Of a stretch of 64,000 bases of DNA, positions 36,479 to 46,576 are shown piece after piece (the first letter of the stretch is position 1; each line of letters begins with the position of its first letter). A program made the translations under genes and the position numbers. The notes under the pieces are model-generated. The model was not told the DNA's origin. It did not search any database and was given only the letters and a program-made list of their open reading frames with translations. The stretch is from Marinifilum flexuosum. GTDB taxonomy: Bacteria; Bacteroidota; Bacteroidia; Bacteroidales; Marinifilaceae. The stretch lies in NCBI RefSeq assembly GCF_003610555.1, contig NZ_RAPQ01000008.1:1480490-1544489 (forward strand), written 5' to 3'.

Positions 36479-37867
36479 TTAGTGTATCCACTTGAAAATT
36501 CTATCCCATCTGATTTTTCCAAAGCCGCTTTGGTCCTTATCAAGCGATAGCCAGATGAATGAAGCTTTACCTACTACATGGTCTTCTGGAACATATCCCC
36601 AATAACGAGAATCTGCTGAGCGGTGACGATTATCACCCATCATCCAGTAGTAATCCATTTCAAAAGTGTAAGAATCTGCAGCTTTCCCATTGATGTAAAT
36701 GATAGAGTCTTTTACTTCCAAATCATTACCTTCATAGGCGTTAATTGCTCTTTCATACAATGGAAAAGTTTTTAAATTCAACTCAACAGTCTGGCCTTTT
36801 TGCGGGATTACAAGAGGTCCAAAATTATCTCTGTTCCAGTTGTAATGTTCGCTAAATGGGAAAACATCTTCTGGAGTGCCCACCCCATGAACCATTTTCA
36901 CCATTGATGATACATTGCTTAGCTTACTTAGTTTATCCGCTTTTTCTTTGGATAAAGGCATGTGATAAACTGAACCACTATGGCTAATCTCGTCTTTAGC
37001 AATATTCATATCCTCTAATTTTCGAGGATTGATCATTGTTCCGTTTGTACGGATTTCATAATTGTATTGCACTTCTCCAACTTTATCTTGAGCTTTCCCA
37101 TTGATGTATAGCTGACCATCTATACTAGAAATGGTATCTCCTGGCATGGCAACACATCTCTTAATATAGTTTTCACGTTTATCAACTGGACGTGTATCAA
37201 TTTCCATGTTTTGGGCGAAATATTTACGTGCAACTTTCATATAGGTTTGATCAGATTGAAGTGCACGTCCTCTTCTCATGTCATTCTCTTTTATGGTTGC
37301 AGTAGCTGCTCTTAATTGAGAATAGTAATCTGGGTTTTCGGCTCCTACAACAATGGTATCTCCTGCAGGAAAATTGAATACCACAACATCGTTACGTTTT
37401 ATCTCATTCAATCCACCAAGACGCTTGTAAGGCCAGTTAATCCATTCCAAATATGATTTGGTTTTGGTTGTTCCTGGCATGGTATGGTGTGCAAAAGGGA
37501 AGGATAGAGGTGTGTTAGGTACTTTAGGACCATATGCTACTTTACTAACAAATAAATAATCGCCAACAAGTAATGATTTTTCCATCGAGCTTGTTGGGAT
37601 TGTGTAAGCCTCAATAAAGAACATTCTAATGATTGTTGCAGCGACTACTGCAAAAATAATGGCATCAATCCATTCAACAGCTGTACTTTGTTTTTTAACT
37701 CCTTTTTTCTTCCAAAAGGCCCAATGCACCCTTTTGCTGATATAAACATCAAACAGGATAGGTAATCCTAATAAAAGCCAATAATTGCCAATCCAAATAA
37801 TCATTAATAAAGTAATGATTAGCGCGATTGAAAATTTAAACCATTTGTTTCTTAAAAATTCCTTCAT
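36479..37867 (-). CDS. lepB: Signal peptidase I, copy A
   Basis: A 462-residue type I signal peptidase with two N-terminal membrane helices (about 12-42 and 66-86). The catalytic Ser is in IPTSSMEKS (Ser94) and the Lys in RENYIKRCVAMPGD (Lys236); the conserved GDNRHRSADSRYWGYVPEDHVVGKA box lies near the C-terminus. It is longer than E. coli LepB because of inserts of the Bacteroidota type. It removes signal peptides from exported proteins in the inner membrane. It is 101 bp downstream of a second, very similar copy on the same strand. Confidence 0.95.
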   Translation of the reverse strand: MKEFLRNKWFKFSIALIITLLMIIWIGNYWLLLGLPILFDVYISKRVHWAFWKKKGVKKQSTAVEWIDAIIFAVVAATIIRMFFIEAYTIPTSSMEKSLLVGDYLFVSKVAYGPKVPNTPLSFPFAHHTMPGTTKTKSYLEWINWPYKRLGGLNEIKRNDVVVFNFPAGDTIVVGAENPDYYSQLRAATATIKENDMRRGRALQSDQTYMKVARKYFAQNMEIDTRPVDKRENYIKRCVAMPGDTISSIDGQLYINGKAQDKVGEVQYNYEIRTNGTMINPRKLEDMNIAKDEISHSGSVYHMPLSKEKADKLSKLSNVSSMVKMVHGVGTPEDVFPFSEHYNWNRDNFGPLVIPQKGQTVELNLKTFPLYERAINAYEGNDLEVKDSIIYINGKAADSYTFEMDYYWMMGDNRHRSADSRYWGYVPEDHVVGKASFIWLSLDKDQSGFGKIRWDRIFKWIH

Positions 37868-37968
37868 AAGGTATGTATGTTTTTTATAAGCTTAACTTTA
37901 GTTGTTGCGAATCTACAAAAATTATCATTTCCATTTAAATGATAAAGTAGAGGTAACAATTCTTTGTG

Positions 37969-39360
37969 CTATTTTACACTCTTAAAAAATCTATCCCAGC
38001 GAATTTTATTAAAAAAGGATTTATCCTTGTCAAGAGATAGCCAAATAAATGATGCTTTGCCTACGATATGATCTTCTGGAACAAATCCCCAATAACGCGA
38101 ATCTGCTGACATGTGTCGATTGTCACCCATCATCCAGTAGTAATCCATTTTAAAAGTATAAGATGTAACTGGCTTATTATTGATATGGATTTGGTCATTT
38201 ATTACTTCCAGCTTGTTGCCTTCGTAGGTTCGGATAATTCTCTCATAAAGAGGTAAATTATCTGTTGTTATCTCCATAGACTCACCTTTTTTAGGCATTA
38301 CAATTGGACCAAAATTATCGCGATTCCAATTGTAATTTGGGCTAAAAGGAAACACATCTTCCCTCTTACCTTTTGGTGATAATACTCTTGTTATGGATGC
38401 TACGTTATTGAATTTCTTTAGAATCTCTACTTTTGGAATGCTTAATGGAAGAATATAAGTATTGGAGTTTCGTTTTTTTCTATCAGCCTTCGCGATATTT
38501 AACTCATCTAATTTTCTAGGATTAATAGCAGTTCCATTTGTTTCAACAATGTAATTGAACTGCAGTTCTTCTGGATTATCCAATGCTTTTCCGTTCACAA
38601 ACAATTGTCCGTCTCTAAATGTTAGTTCATCTCCAGGTAAAGCTACACAGCGTTTGATGTAATTCTCACGTTTGTCTACAGGTCGAATCTTAATTTCAGC
38701 TTTGCTTTCAAGAAGCTGATAAGCCATTTTGTTGTAATAGCTGTTTGATTGAATCTTGTTTTGTTTTTGCTTATCCTCATTGCGAAAATGACTGCTATGA
38801 AATCTTAACAAAGAATATATATCAGTCTGCGTATTTCCCACCCACACTGTATCACCAGCCGGAAAATTGAAAACAACTACATCATTGAGTTTTACTTCTC
38901 CAAAGCCTCCCAATCGTTTGTATGGGCGTTTTATTAACTCTGAGTATGAATTTGTTGATTTAGTGCCGGGAAGAGTGTGATGAGCAAAGGGGAAAGACAA
39001 AGGCGTATTCGGCATTTTTGGCCCGTATGCTACCTTACTAACAAATAAATAATCACCAACCAACATGGATTTTTCCATGGACGATGTTGGGATTGTATAC
39101 GCTTCTATAAAGAACATCCTAATTATAGTAGCAGCAACAACAGCAAATATAATGGCATCAATCCATTCAACAGTTGTACTTTGTTTCTTAATGCCCTTTT
39201 TCTTCCAGAAAGTCCAATGTACTTTTTTACTGATATATAGATCGAATAGGATTGGTAATCCTAATAAAAGCCAATAATTGCCAATCCAAATAATCATTAA
39301 CAGAGTAATGATAAGAATGATTGAAAACTTAAACCATTTGTTTCGTAGTATCTTCCCCAC
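37969..39360 (-). CDS. lepB: Signal peptidase I, copy B
   Basis: A 463-residue paralogue of the neighbouring lepB, co-linear from end to end. It has the same membrane helices, catalytic Ser in IPTSSMEKS (about residue 94), catalytic Lys in RENYIKRCVALPGD, and the GDNRHMSADSRYWGFVPEDHIVGKA box. Both copies keep all catalytic residues, so both should be active. Differences concentrate in the central and extracytoplasmic segments, consistent with divergence in substrate preference after tandem duplication. It is 32 bp downstream of dapB and probably in the same transcript. Confidence 0.95.
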   Translation of the reverse strand: MGKILRNKWFKFSIILIITLLMIIWIGNYWLLLGLPILFDLYISKKVHWTFWKKKGIKKQSTTVEWIDAIIFAVVAATIIRMFFIEAYTIPTSSMEKSMLVGDYLFVSKVAYGPKMPNTPLSFPFAHHTLPGTKSTNSYSELIKRPYKRLGGFGEVKLNDVVVFNFPAGDTVWVGNTQTDIYSLLRFHSSHFRNEDKQKQNKIQSNSYYNKMAYQLLESKAEIKIRPVDKRENYIKRCVALPGDELTFRDGQLFVNGKALDNPEELQFNYIVETNGTAINPRKLDELNIAKADRKKRNSNTYILPLSIPKVEILKKFNNVASITRVLSPKGKREDVFPFSPNYNWNRDNFGPIVMPKKGESMEITTDNLPLYERIIRTYEGNKLEVINDQIHINNKPVTSYTFKMDYYWMMGDNRHMSADSRYWGFVPEDHIVGKASFIWLSLDKDKSFFNKIRWDRFFKSVK

Positions 39361-39392
39361 AGTTTATTTTAAGGTATTGATTTTGTATTCTA

Positions 39393-40106
39393 TTATAGTT
39401 GAAGCAAATCTTTCATGCCATAAAAACCTTCTTTTTTCGGCATAAATTCGGCTGCTAATACTGCTCCCAAAGCAAATCCTTTTCTACTGTACGCTTGATG
39501 CTGAATCATGATTTCATCAACTTCAGAATGCCAGGTAATGGAATGTGTACCAGGAACTGCACCATGGCGTTTGGCCAATATGCTAAGTTCATCTTCCTTC
39601 ATGCTGGTTGCTTCAATCCACTTTTCCTTTTTAGGATGATTTTCAATAATCCCATCAGCTAATGTCAAAGCGGTTCCACTCGGAGAATCCAATTTGTGAA
39701 TGTGGTGAATTTCCTCCATATCCACATTGTATTCCTTAAATGGAGCCATTAGTTTGGTTAGCTTCTTATTCAATTCAAAAAACAGATTTACGCCCAAGCT
39801 AAAGTTCGATGCATAAAAGAAACCTTTGCCTTCAGCACATTGTTTCTCAATCTCTGGCAGTTGATCAAGCCAGCCAGTTGTTCCGGATACAACAGGAACA
39901 TTAGCTTCGAAGCATTTTAAATAATTGCCAAACGCCGAGTCAGGATTTGTAAACTCAATGGCAACATCAATATTTTGTAAATGATCTGCACAAAGATCTT
40001 TTGGATTGTGCTGATCGATAATTAATCCGATTTCATGGCCACGATCCAGAGCAATTTGCTCTATTTCTTTACCCATTTTTCCGTAGCCTATTAATGCAAT
40101 TCTCAT
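39393..40106 (-). CDS. dapB: 4-hydroxy-tetrahydrodipicolinate reductase
   Basis: A 237-residue enzyme, slightly shorter than E. coli DapB but usual for Bacteroidota. The N-terminal Rossmann motif is visible (IALIGYGKMGKEIE), as is VVSGTTGW and the catalytic EEIHHIHKLDSPSGTALTLA. It reduces hydroxy-tetrahydrodipicolinate with NAD(P)H in the diaminopimelate/lysine pathway in the cytosol. It is the first gene of the dapB-lepB-lepB unit. Confidence 0.97.
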   Translation of the reverse strand: MRIALIGYGKMGKEIEQIALDRGHEIGLIIDQHNPKDLCADHLQNIDVAIEFTNPDSAFGNYLKCFEANVPVVSGTTGWLDQLPEIEKQCAEGKGFFYASNFSLGVNLFFELNKKLTKLMAPFKEYNVDMEEIHHIHKLDSPSGTALTLADGIIENHPKKEKWIEATSMKEDELSILAKRHGAVPGTHSITWHSEVDEIMIQHQAYSRKGFALGAVLAAEFMPKKEGFYGMKDLLQL

Positions 40107-40276
40107 TTGTGGTTTATTTAGTGGGAAATTGGTTTGGTTAATAGCTTTCCCTTGTTATGATTTCAAAAATAGTAAATCCAAAGCATAATAATGTCAAGCA
40201 TTGCAGCTATTATTATGCTTTTTCGATAATGTACTTACTGAGGGCAATAAGTACTAATTATTAGGAGTTGAAACGT

Positions 40277-40306
40277 AAAAAAGGGATTGTGAAACACAAC
40301 CCCTTT
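40277..40306 (-). terminator. Terminator of the thrS-infC-rpmI-rplT operon
   Basis: A stem of about 12 bp with one mismatch and flanking A/T tracts lies about 22 bp beyond the rplT stop. On the minus strand a T-run follows. Confidence 0.8.
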
Positions 40307-40328
40307 TCAAAGTAAATAATTTATAGTA

Positions 40329-40682
40329 CTATTTAGCTGCTTGTGCTTTACCCACTACAGCTTTAAATGCTTCTGGATGATTTACAGCTAAATCTGCTAA
40401 AACCTTACGGTTAATTTCGATGTTAGCTTTGTGCATCAAACCAATTAATTGTGAATAAGAAAGACCTTCAAGTCTTGCCGCTGCGTTAATACGCTGAATC
40501 CACAATGCTCTGAAGTTTGATTTCTTTTTCTTTCTATCGCGGTAAGCATATTGCAAACCTTTTTCGAAAGTATTTTTGGCTACTGTCCAAACATTAGCTC
40601 TTGCTCCAAAGTTACCTCTGGTTTCTTTTAAAATTCTTTTTCTTCTAGCTCTTGAAGCTACAGAATTTACTGATCTTGGCAT
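40329..40682 (-). CDS. rplT: 50S ribosomal protein L20
   Basis: A 117-residue basic protein, full length, starting [36 protein letters not shown]. It is a 23S rRNA assembly protein. It is the last gene of the conserved thrS-infC-rpmI-rplT order. In other bacteria L20 represses this operon by binding its mRNA; no such site was recognised here. Confidence 0.98.
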   Translation of the reverse strand: MPRSVNSVASRARRKRILKETRGNFGARANVWTVAKNTFEKGLQYAYRDRKKKKSNFRALWIQRINAAARLEGLSYSQLIGLMHKANIEINRKVLADLAVNHPEAFKAVVGKAQAAK

Positions 40683-40772
40683 AATTCCTAATTTTTGAAT
40701 GTTAGCGTTCCATTTAAGGACTCTTTGGTGCTAACCACTCGGTTAATAACTAAAAAAATCAATAACTGATTC

Positions 40773-40970
40773 TTACAACATGTTAAGCATTAACTTAACG
40801 TTTTTCTGGTCTGCTTTATTTACAGTACCAAAGTAGGTAAGATTTCTCTTCCTTTTAGTGCTCTTTTTAGTCAAAATGTGACTTTTAAAAGCGTGCTTTC
40901 TTTTGATTTTTCCAGATGCAGTCAAAGTAAATCTTTTCTTTGCACTGCAATTTGTTTTCATCTTAGGCAT
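40773..40970 (-). CDS. rpmI: 50S ribosomal protein L35
   Basis: A 65-residue highly basic protein ([37 protein letters not shown]), the standard L35 size and N-terminus. It lies between infC and rplT in the conserved order and has 90 bp to rplT. Confidence 0.98.
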   Translation of the reverse strand: MPKMKTNCSAKKRFTLTASGKIKRKHAFKSHILTKKSTKRKRNLTYFGTVNKADQKNVKLMLNML

Positions 40971-41007
40971 TGTACAAATTTAAAAATTAATGTATATATA
41001 AATTATT

Positions 41008-41559
41008 CTACTTTTTCTTTGGAGTAATGAACATAGTCATACGCTTACCTTCTAAACGAGGCATTTGTTCAACTTTTCCTAATTCTTCAAGATCTTGAGC
41101 GAATTTTAACAATAAAATCTCACCTTTATCTTTAAATAGAATTGAACGTCCTTTAAAGAAAACGTATGCCTTAACCTTTGCTCCTTCGTTAAGGAATTTT
41201 TCAGCATGTTTCAATTTAAAGTTGTAATCGTGTTCGTCGGTATTTGGTCCGAAACGAATTTCTTTTACAACAACTTTAACCGCTTTAGCCTTCATTTCCT
41301 TTTGTTTCTTTTTCTGCTGATAAAGAAACTTTTTGTAATCGATGATCTTACAAACTGGTGGATCGGCTTTTGGTGAAATTTCAACTAAATCCAATTCTTG
41401 ATCTTCAGCAAATTTCAATGCTTCTGAAATTGAATAAACTCCTGGTTCTACATTGTCTCCCACAACGCGAACAGTACGGGCTCTAATTAACTTGTTAATT
41501 TTGTGTTGAGCCTCCTGAGGCTTTCTGGGTCCTCTGTTTCTGTGATGAAATCCAGCTAT
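41008..41559 (-). CDS. infC: Translation initiation factor IF-3, AUA start codon
   Basis: The C-terminal part is clear IF-3 ([74 protein letters not shown]). The first canonical start codon in frame (GTG at 41463-41461) would cut off the conserved [15 protein letters not shown] segment of the N-terminal domain. Upstream there is no ATG/GTG/TTG before the in-frame stop. An ATA codon at 41559-41557 is preceded, 8 nt away, by a perfect AGGAGG (41573-41568). I therefore place the start there, giving 183 residues. Rare AUU/AUA starts are known for infC and let IF-3 limit its own synthesis. The start lies 21 nt after the thrS stop, so translation is probably coupled. Confidence 0.9.
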   Translation of the reverse strand: MAGFHHRNRGPRKPQEAQHKINKLIRARTVRVVGDNVEPGVYSISEALKFAEDQELDLVEISPKADPPVCKIIDYKKFLYQQKKKQKEMKAKAVKVVVKEIRFGPNTDEHDYNFKLKHAEKFLNEGAKVKAYVFFKGRSILFKDKGEILLLKFAQDLEELGKVEQMPRLEGKRMTMFITPKKK

Positions 41560-41567
41560 GGCTAGGT

Positions 41568-41573
41568 CCTCCT
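41568..41573 (-). promoter_or_regulatory. Ribosome-binding site that fixes the infC AUA start
   Basis: A perfect AGGAGG on the minus strand lies 8 nt before the AUA codon. Strong Shine-Dalgarno sites are uncommon in Bacteroidota, which supports its use here with a weak start codon. Confidence 0.8.
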
Positions 41574-41580
41574 ATTTTAG

Positions 41581-43533
41581 TTAGTAATTTTCGATAGAAG
41601 ATAATTGACCTTCTACCTCTTTATTAATAAATTCTGAAAATTCTGTAATAGTCATAGATCCCATATCACCTTCTCCTTGTTTACGAACCGAAACTGTATT
41701 TTCAGTGGCTTCTTTCTCGCCAACAATAATTAAGTATGGGGTCTTTTTCAACTCGTTGTCACGGATTTTTCTTCCGATTTTCTCGTTGCGATCATCTAAT
41801 ACGGCGCGAATATCGGAATTATTTAACGAATTTAAAACTTTTTTTGCATAATCGTTATATTTTTCGCTAATCGGCATGATAACAGCTTGTTCAGGTGTTA
41901 ACCACAATGGGAATTTACCACCTGTATGTTCAAGCAATACAGCGACAAAACGTTCCATAGATCCAAACGGTGCACGGTGAATCATAATCGGGCGATGTTT
42001 CTGATTATCACTGCCTACATATTCCAATTCGAATCGCTCAGGCAAGTTGTAATCAACCTGAATTGTTCCCAATTGCCATTTACGTCCAATTGCATCCTTA
42101 ATCATAAAGTCAAGCTTTGGGCCATAGAATGCAGCTTCCCCGTATTCCACTACAGTGTTCAAGCCTTTTTCTTCTGCCGCTTCGATAATTGCTTTTTCAG
42201 CTTTATCCCAATTTTCTTCAGCACCAATATATTTTGCATGATTTTCTTTATCACGAAGAGATACCTGAGCAACATATTCGGTAAAGTTCAATGCTTTAAA
42301 GATGATGAAAATGATATCGATTACCTTTTTAAATTCATCTTTCAATTGATCTGGAGTACAGAACAAGTGAGCATCATCCTGAGTAAAACTACGAACACGA
42401 GTTAATCCGTGAAGCTCTCCACTTTGCTCGTAACGATAAACGGTTCCAAATTCTGCAAAACGAACAGGAAGGTCTTTATAAGAACGAGGTTTGAATTTAT
42501 ATGCTTCACAGTGGTGAGGACAGTTCATTGGTTTTAGCAAATACTCTTCTCCTTCTTGTGGAGTTTGAATTGCCTGGAATGAATCTTCACCATACTTGTC
42601 GTAGTGACCGGAAGTTTTGTACAAATTAATGTTACCAATGTGCGGTGTGATAATTTGCTCGTATCCAAATTTCTTTTGAACTCGCTTCAGGAATGATTCC
42701 AGGCTTTCGCGCAATTGAGCACCTTTTGGCAACCAAATTGGCATCCCCTGACCAACATTTTGAGAGAAAGTGAACAATTCCATTTCCTTACCCAATTTTC
42801 TGTGGTCACGCTTTTTAGCTTCTTCCATCATTACCTCATACTCGTCAAGGTATTTTTTCTTTGGGAAAGTAATACCATAAACACGAGTAAGCTGAGGGCG
42901 TTTTTCGTCGCCTCTCCAGTAAGCACCAGCTACCGAGTTTAGTTTGATAGCTTTGATGTAACTTGTGTTTGGCAAGTGTGGACCTCTACACAAATCGGTA
43001 AATCCCCCTTGTTGGTAAAAGCTAATTGTACCATCTTCCAATTCGTTGATCAACTCAACTTTGTACTCCTCATTTCTTTCACCGAAAAACTGAAGAGCTT
43101 CCTCTTTTGTTACATCGGTTCTTTTATATTCGTTCTTGCTACGTGCAAGTTCAAGCATTTTCTGTTCAATCTTAGGAAGATCTTTGTCGGTAAGTACCGT
43201 ACCATTTCCTAAATCAACATCGTAGTAAAAGCCCATTTCAATTGCTGGACCAATACCAAATTTTACTCCTGGGTACAATACCTCTAAGGCTTCAGCCATT
43301 AAGTGAGCTGAAGAGTGCCAAAAAGCGTGTTTCCCTTCTTCATCATTCCAAGTGTGAAGCTTAATACTTGCATCTTCGTTAATCGCACGTGTAAGATCAT
43401 ACAACTGATCGTTAACGGTTATCGACAAAACTTCTTTTGCCAATCGACTGGAAATGCTTTTCGCGATCTCGATACCGGAGATGCCATCTTCAAACTCTTT
43501 TACTGTTCCATCTGGAAATGTAATTTTAATCAT
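41581..43533 (-). CDS. thrS: Threonyl-tRNA synthetase
   Basis: A 650-residue class II synthetase of full length. N-terminal TGS domain ([28 protein letters not shown]), editing domain with [17 protein letters not shown], catalytic core with zinc-binding [11 protein letters not shown] and motif 2 [36 protein letters not shown], and a C-terminal anticodon-binding domain ([20 protein letters not shown]). It charges tRNA-Thr in the cytosol. It is the first gene of the thrS-infC-rpmI-rplT unit. Confidence 0.98.
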   Translation of the reverse strand: MIKITFPDGTVKEFEDGISGIEIAKSISSRLAKEVLSITVNDQLYDLTRAINEDASIKLHTWNDEEGKHAFWHSSAHLMAEALEVLYPGVKFGIGPAIEMGFYYDVDLGNGTVLTDKDLPKIEQKMLELARSKNEYKRTDVTKEEALQFFGERNEEYKVELINELEDGTISFYQQGGFTDLCRGPHLPNTSYIKAIKLNSVAGAYWRGDEKRPQLTRVYGITFPKKKYLDEYEVMMEEAKKRDHRKLGKEMELFTFSQNVGQGMPIWLPKGAQLRESLESFLKRVQKKFGYEQIITPHIGNINLYKTSGHYDKYGEDSFQAIQTPQEGEEYLLKPMNCPHHCEAYKFKPRSYKDLPVRFAEFGTVYRYEQSGELHGLTRVRSFTQDDAHLFCTPDQLKDEFKKVIDIIFIIFKALNFTEYVAQVSLRDKENHAKYIGAEENWDKAEKAIIEAAEEKGLNTVVEYGEAAFYGPKLDFMIKDAIGRKWQLGTIQVDYNLPERFELEYVGSDNQKHRPIMIHRAPFGSMERFVAVLLEHTGGKFPLWLTPEQAVIMPISEKYNDYAKKVLNSLNNSDIRAVLDDRNEKIGRKIRDNELKKTPYLIIVGEKEATENTVSVRKQGEGDMGSMTITEFSEFINKEVEGQLSSIENY

Positions 43534-43893
43534 CCTATTGTTTTTAATTTTTATTCACACCGCTACAAACCAGCATGATATACTTAAATAGAAAATATGA
43601 ATTTCGTGCTAATATTCAGTTGATTGAGATAATAAATCAACCATTTTGCAATTCAATCCACAAAGATATAACTTTCTGTGCAAATAGAACTTTAAATTGT
43701 AAGCAATATTTAGCATTTCAATAGATTTGGCAATTTCTTAAGATAAGAGGTTATTTTAAGAGGGGGATTGGGACTTGTATTGCTTGTTAGTGCTGATTTA
43801 TATCAGGATTAAAAATTTTTCTTTTCTCTAAAAAAGTAGAATCTTTGGACTTTGTAAATACAACCTATACAAATTGTAAATAATTCAACAAAC
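43534..43893. other. Divergent intergenic region thrS / DPP-IV gene
   Basis: 360 bp of AT-rich DNA between divergent genes. It must contain both promoters, but I found no sequence matching both promoter boxes, and no ORF, RNA gene or repeat. Confidence 0.4.
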
Positions 43894-46107
43894 ATGAGGA
43901 AAATAAGATTGATTTTAACATCAGCTATCGTGATGTGTTTCTCACTTGTAGTTCTTGCGCAACAAGAGGTGAAGAAAATAAGCATGGAAGATTTGATGCT
44001 AAATCGCACATTTGGGCAAAAATCGGTGTATGGCTTGCGCTCGATGAATGATGGTGTACACTATACCACATTGGAAGATAACGGAACTAAAATTGTGAAG
44101 TATAGTTTTGCGACAGGAAAAGTTGTTGAAACACTTTTTGATTTAAGTGAAATGAAGGATACTGACTTAAAGTATATCAGTGAATATACATTCAGTAATG
44201 ATGAGAAGAGGCTGCTTTTGACAACAAATCAGGAAAGAATTTACAGAAGATCGTTCACGGCAGATTATTACGTTTTTTCATTTAAAAATAAAGAGTTGGT
44301 TCCCCTTTCGAAAAATGGAAAGCAACGATTGGCAACTTTCTCTCCTAATGGAAACCGAATTGCTTTTGTGAGAGACAACAACTTGTTTATTCATAACGTA
44401 CTTTTTAGATCGGAAATTAGAATTACCAAAGATGGTGAATTCAATAAGATTCAAAACGGTACACCAGACTGGGTTTACGAAGAGGAATTTGAATTTAATA
44501 AAGCATTTACATGGTCGCCTGATAGTAAGTTTCTTGCATATATGAAGTTTGATGAAAGCGAAGTGAAGGTGTTCAATATGAATAAGTTTGAAGGTTTGTA
44601 TCCACAAGTGAAAGAAAATGCTCTTTATCCTGAAAACTATACTTACAAATATCCTAAAGCAGGAGAGAAGAACTCGGATGTAAGTGTTTGGGTTTACAAT
44701 GTAGAAGATCGCATTACCAAGAAAATGGATGTGGGAGAGGAGAAAAATCAGTATATTCCAAGATTGAAGTGGACAAAAGATCCTAAGAAATTGACCATTT
44801 TCCGTTTGAATCGTCATCAGAATAAATTGGAGTTTTTGCTTGCTAACGCTAAAACTGGTGAATCGGATGTAATGTATACACAAGAAAACAAATATTACGT
44901 TGAGGAACGTAATTTTGATTTTCTAACTTTCTTGGATAATGGAAATCAATTCATTTATGCTGATGAGAAAGATGGATTCAATCACTTGTATTTATTTGAT
45001 ATGATTACTGGAAAACCTGTTAATCAAATTACATCGGGAGATTGGGATATGACAGATTTTCTAGGTTTTGATGAAGCCAAGAAAGTGTGTTATTACGAAT
45101 CAGCAGAGGTTTCGCCAATGGACAGAAATACCTGCTCTGTGAAGCTAAATGGAACGGGAAAGAAATTGATTACTCCTGCTAAAGGAACAAACAGAACGGT
45201 ATTTAGTAATGGATTTAAATACTATATCAATTATTTTTCGAGTGTTACACAGCCAAACACAGTTAGCTTGTATAACTACAAAGGGAAATTGATTCGTGTG
45301 TTGGAAGATAATAAGGCATTGGTTGAGAGGTTGAAGAGTTATCGATACAATCCAAAAGAGTTTACCATGTTACCAGCAGCTGATGGTATGACCATGTTGA
45401 ATACATGGATGATTAAACCATTCAATTTTGATGCTTCTAAAAAATATCCTGTTGTAATGACTCAATATAGTGGACCAAATTCACAAAGTGTTGAAAACAG
45501 ATGGAGCTTTGATTGGTATCAATATCTAGCTCAAGAAGGATATATTGTGGTTTGTGTTGATCCTCGTGGAACTGGTGCTCGTGGTCAGGAGTTCCGCAAG
45601 TGTACCTATATGCAGTTGGGAAGACTTGAGTCGGACGATATGATTTCAGCGGGCAAAGCATTATCCGAGGAATCCTTTATTGATGAAAATAGAATTGCAA
45701 TTTGGGGATGGAGTTTTGGTGGATTCATGTCATCGCTTTGTTTGGAGAAAGCTCCTGATGTTTTTGCTGCTGCAATTGCGATTGCTCCGGTAACCAACTG
45801 GAGATACTATGATTCAGTTTATACAGAGCGTTTCATGAGAACGCCACAAGAAAATCCTAAAGGTTACGACGATAATTCTCCAATAAATCATGTAGACAAA
45901 TTACAGGGAAGTTTATTGCTTTGTCATGGAACTGCGGATGATAACGTGCATGTTCAAAATGTTTATGAGTTTGCTGAGAGATTGGTTCAAGCTGATAAGC
46001 AATTCGAAATGCAAATATATACCAACAGAAATCATAGCATTTACGGAGGTAAAACCAGGTTACATCTTTACAAGCGTTTCAATAAATTTTTAAGAGATAA
46101 TCTATAA
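43894..46107 (+). CDS. Dipeptidyl-peptidase IV (S9B prolyl oligopeptidase family), exported
   Basis: A 737-residue protein with signal peptide (1-23, ending VVLA-QQ), an eight-bladed beta-propeller, and a C-terminal alpha/beta-hydrolase domain. The catalytic triad is visible: Ser607 in GWSFGG, Asp682 in HGTADDNVH, His714 in NRNHSIYGG. The double Glu that binds the peptide N-terminus is present in DWVYEEEFEF. It removes Xaa-Pro dipeptides from the N-terminus of peptides in the periplasm or at the surface. This fits a protein-degrading lifestyle together with PepD and the subtilisin-like protease. A terminator follows. Confidence 0.96.
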   Translation: MRKIRLILTSAIVMCFSLVVLAQQEVKKISMEDLMLNRTFGQKSVYGLRSMNDGVHYTTLEDNGTKIVKYSFATGKVVETLFDLSEMKDTDLKYISEYTFSNDEKRLLLTTNQERIYRRSFTADYYVFSFKNKELVPLSKNGKQRLATFSPNGNRIAFVRDNNLFIHNVLFRSEIRITKDGEFNKIQNGTPDWVYEEEFEFNKAFTWSPDSKFLAYMKFDESEVKVFNMNKFEGLYPQVKENALYPENYTYKYPKAGEKNSDVSVWVYNVEDRITKKMDVGEEKNQYIPRLKWTKDPKKLTIFRLNRHQNKLEFLLANAKTGESDVMYTQENKYYVEERNFDFLTFLDNGNQFIYADEKDGFNHLYLFDMITGKPVNQITSGDWDMTDFLGFDEAKKVCYYESAEVSPMDRNTCSVKLNGTGKKLITPAKGTNRTVFSNGFKYYINYFSSVTQPNTVSLYNYKGKLIRVLEDNKALVERLKSYRYNPKEFTMLPAADGMTMLNTWMIKPFNFDASKKYPVVMTQYSGPNSQSVENRWSFDWYQYLAQEGYIVVCVDPRGTGARGQEFRKCTYMQLGRLESDDMISAGKALSEESFIDENRIAIWGWSFGGFMSSLCLEKAPDVFAAAIAIAPVTNWRYYDSVYTERFMRTPQENPKGYDDNSPINHVDKLQGSLLLCHGTADDNVHVQNVYEFAERLVQADKQFEMQIYTNRNHSIYGGKTRLHLYKRFNKFLRDNL

Positions 46108-46134
46108 GCACGATTTTAGCTGATTTAAATAATG

Positions 46135-46168
46135 AAGGGAAAGAATTGAGAAATTTTTTCCCTTTTCT
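46135..46168 (+). terminator. Terminator of the DPP-IV gene
   Basis: An 8-bp stem (46135-46142 with 46157-46164) is followed by a T-rich tract. Confidence 0.7.
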
Positions 46169-46224
46169 TTTGTGCAAATAGTCAGAATTTTAGATGACCG
46201 ATCGTTATTTTTTTGAAAAAAACA

Positions 46225-46255
46225 CTTGCGAAAACCTTGGGAATATCTATATTTG
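46225..46255 (+). promoter_or_regulatory. Promoter of the tRNA-Gly array
   Basis: CTTG at 46225-46228, a 19-nt spacer and a perfect TAnnTTTG (TATATTTG) at 46248-46255, 37 nt upstream of the first tRNA-Gly. Confidence 0.8.
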
Positions 46256-46291
46256 CATCGCAAAAGTAAGAACAAGGGTTCATTACAAAAT

Positions 46292-46364
46292 GCGAGAATA
46301 GCTCAGTTGGTAGAGCATAACCTTGCCAAGGTTAGGGTCGCGAGTTCGAGTCTCGTTTCTCGCT
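46292..46364 (+). tRNA. tRNA-Gly (anticodon GCC), copy 1
   Basis: A 73-nt cloverleaf: acceptor GCGAGAA/TTCTCGC with discriminator T, D-arm AGCTCAGTTGGTAGAGC, anticodon arm with GCC in CCTTGCCAAGG, T-arm GCGAGTTCGAGTCTCGT with TTCGAGTC loop. CCA is not encoded. Confidence 0.97.
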
Positions 46365-46404
46365 CAAAACGGTTTTTCTTTTCCGTTTAAATAAAAAAGA
46401 AAAT

Positions 46405-46450
46405 GCGAGAATAGCTCATCCCGATAGCTATCGGGAGTTAGAGCATAACG
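46405..46450 (+). pseudogene. tRNA-Gly 5' remnant interrupted by an 18-bp palindrome, copy 1
   Basis: The first 14 nt equal tRNA-Gly (acceptor strand through AGCTCA). Then an 18-bp perfect palindrome (46419-46436) sits in the D-loop, followed by GTTAGAGCATAAC of the D-arm. The anticodon arm, T-arm and 3' acceptor strand are missing. It cannot form a tRNA. Confidence 0.8.
46419..46436. repeat. 18-bp perfect palindromic element, copy 1
   Basis: TCCCGATAGCTATCGGGA equals its own reverse complement. The same element is present at 46591-46608, with degenerate copies (15 of 18 bases) at 54156-54173 and 54256-54273. Confidence 0.85.
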
Positions 46451-46462
46451 CAAATAAATTAT

Positions 46463-46535
46463 GCGAGAATAGCTCAGTTGGTAGAGCATAACCTTGCCAA
46501 GGTTAGGGTCGCGAGTTCGAGTCTCGTTTCTCGCT
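46463..46535 (+). tRNA. tRNA-Gly (anticodon GCC), copy 2
   Basis: Identical to copy 1 over all 73 nt. It lies 171 bp downstream of copy 1 as part of a tandemly repeated unit. Confidence 0.97.
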
Positions 46536-46576
46536 CAAAAACGGTTTTTCTTTTCCGTTCAAATAAAAAAGAAAAT

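Noticed and set aside
41008-41463. infC starting at the GTG at 41463
   Set aside because: It would remove the conserved N-terminal segment [14 protein letters not shown], and no ribosome-binding site precedes it.
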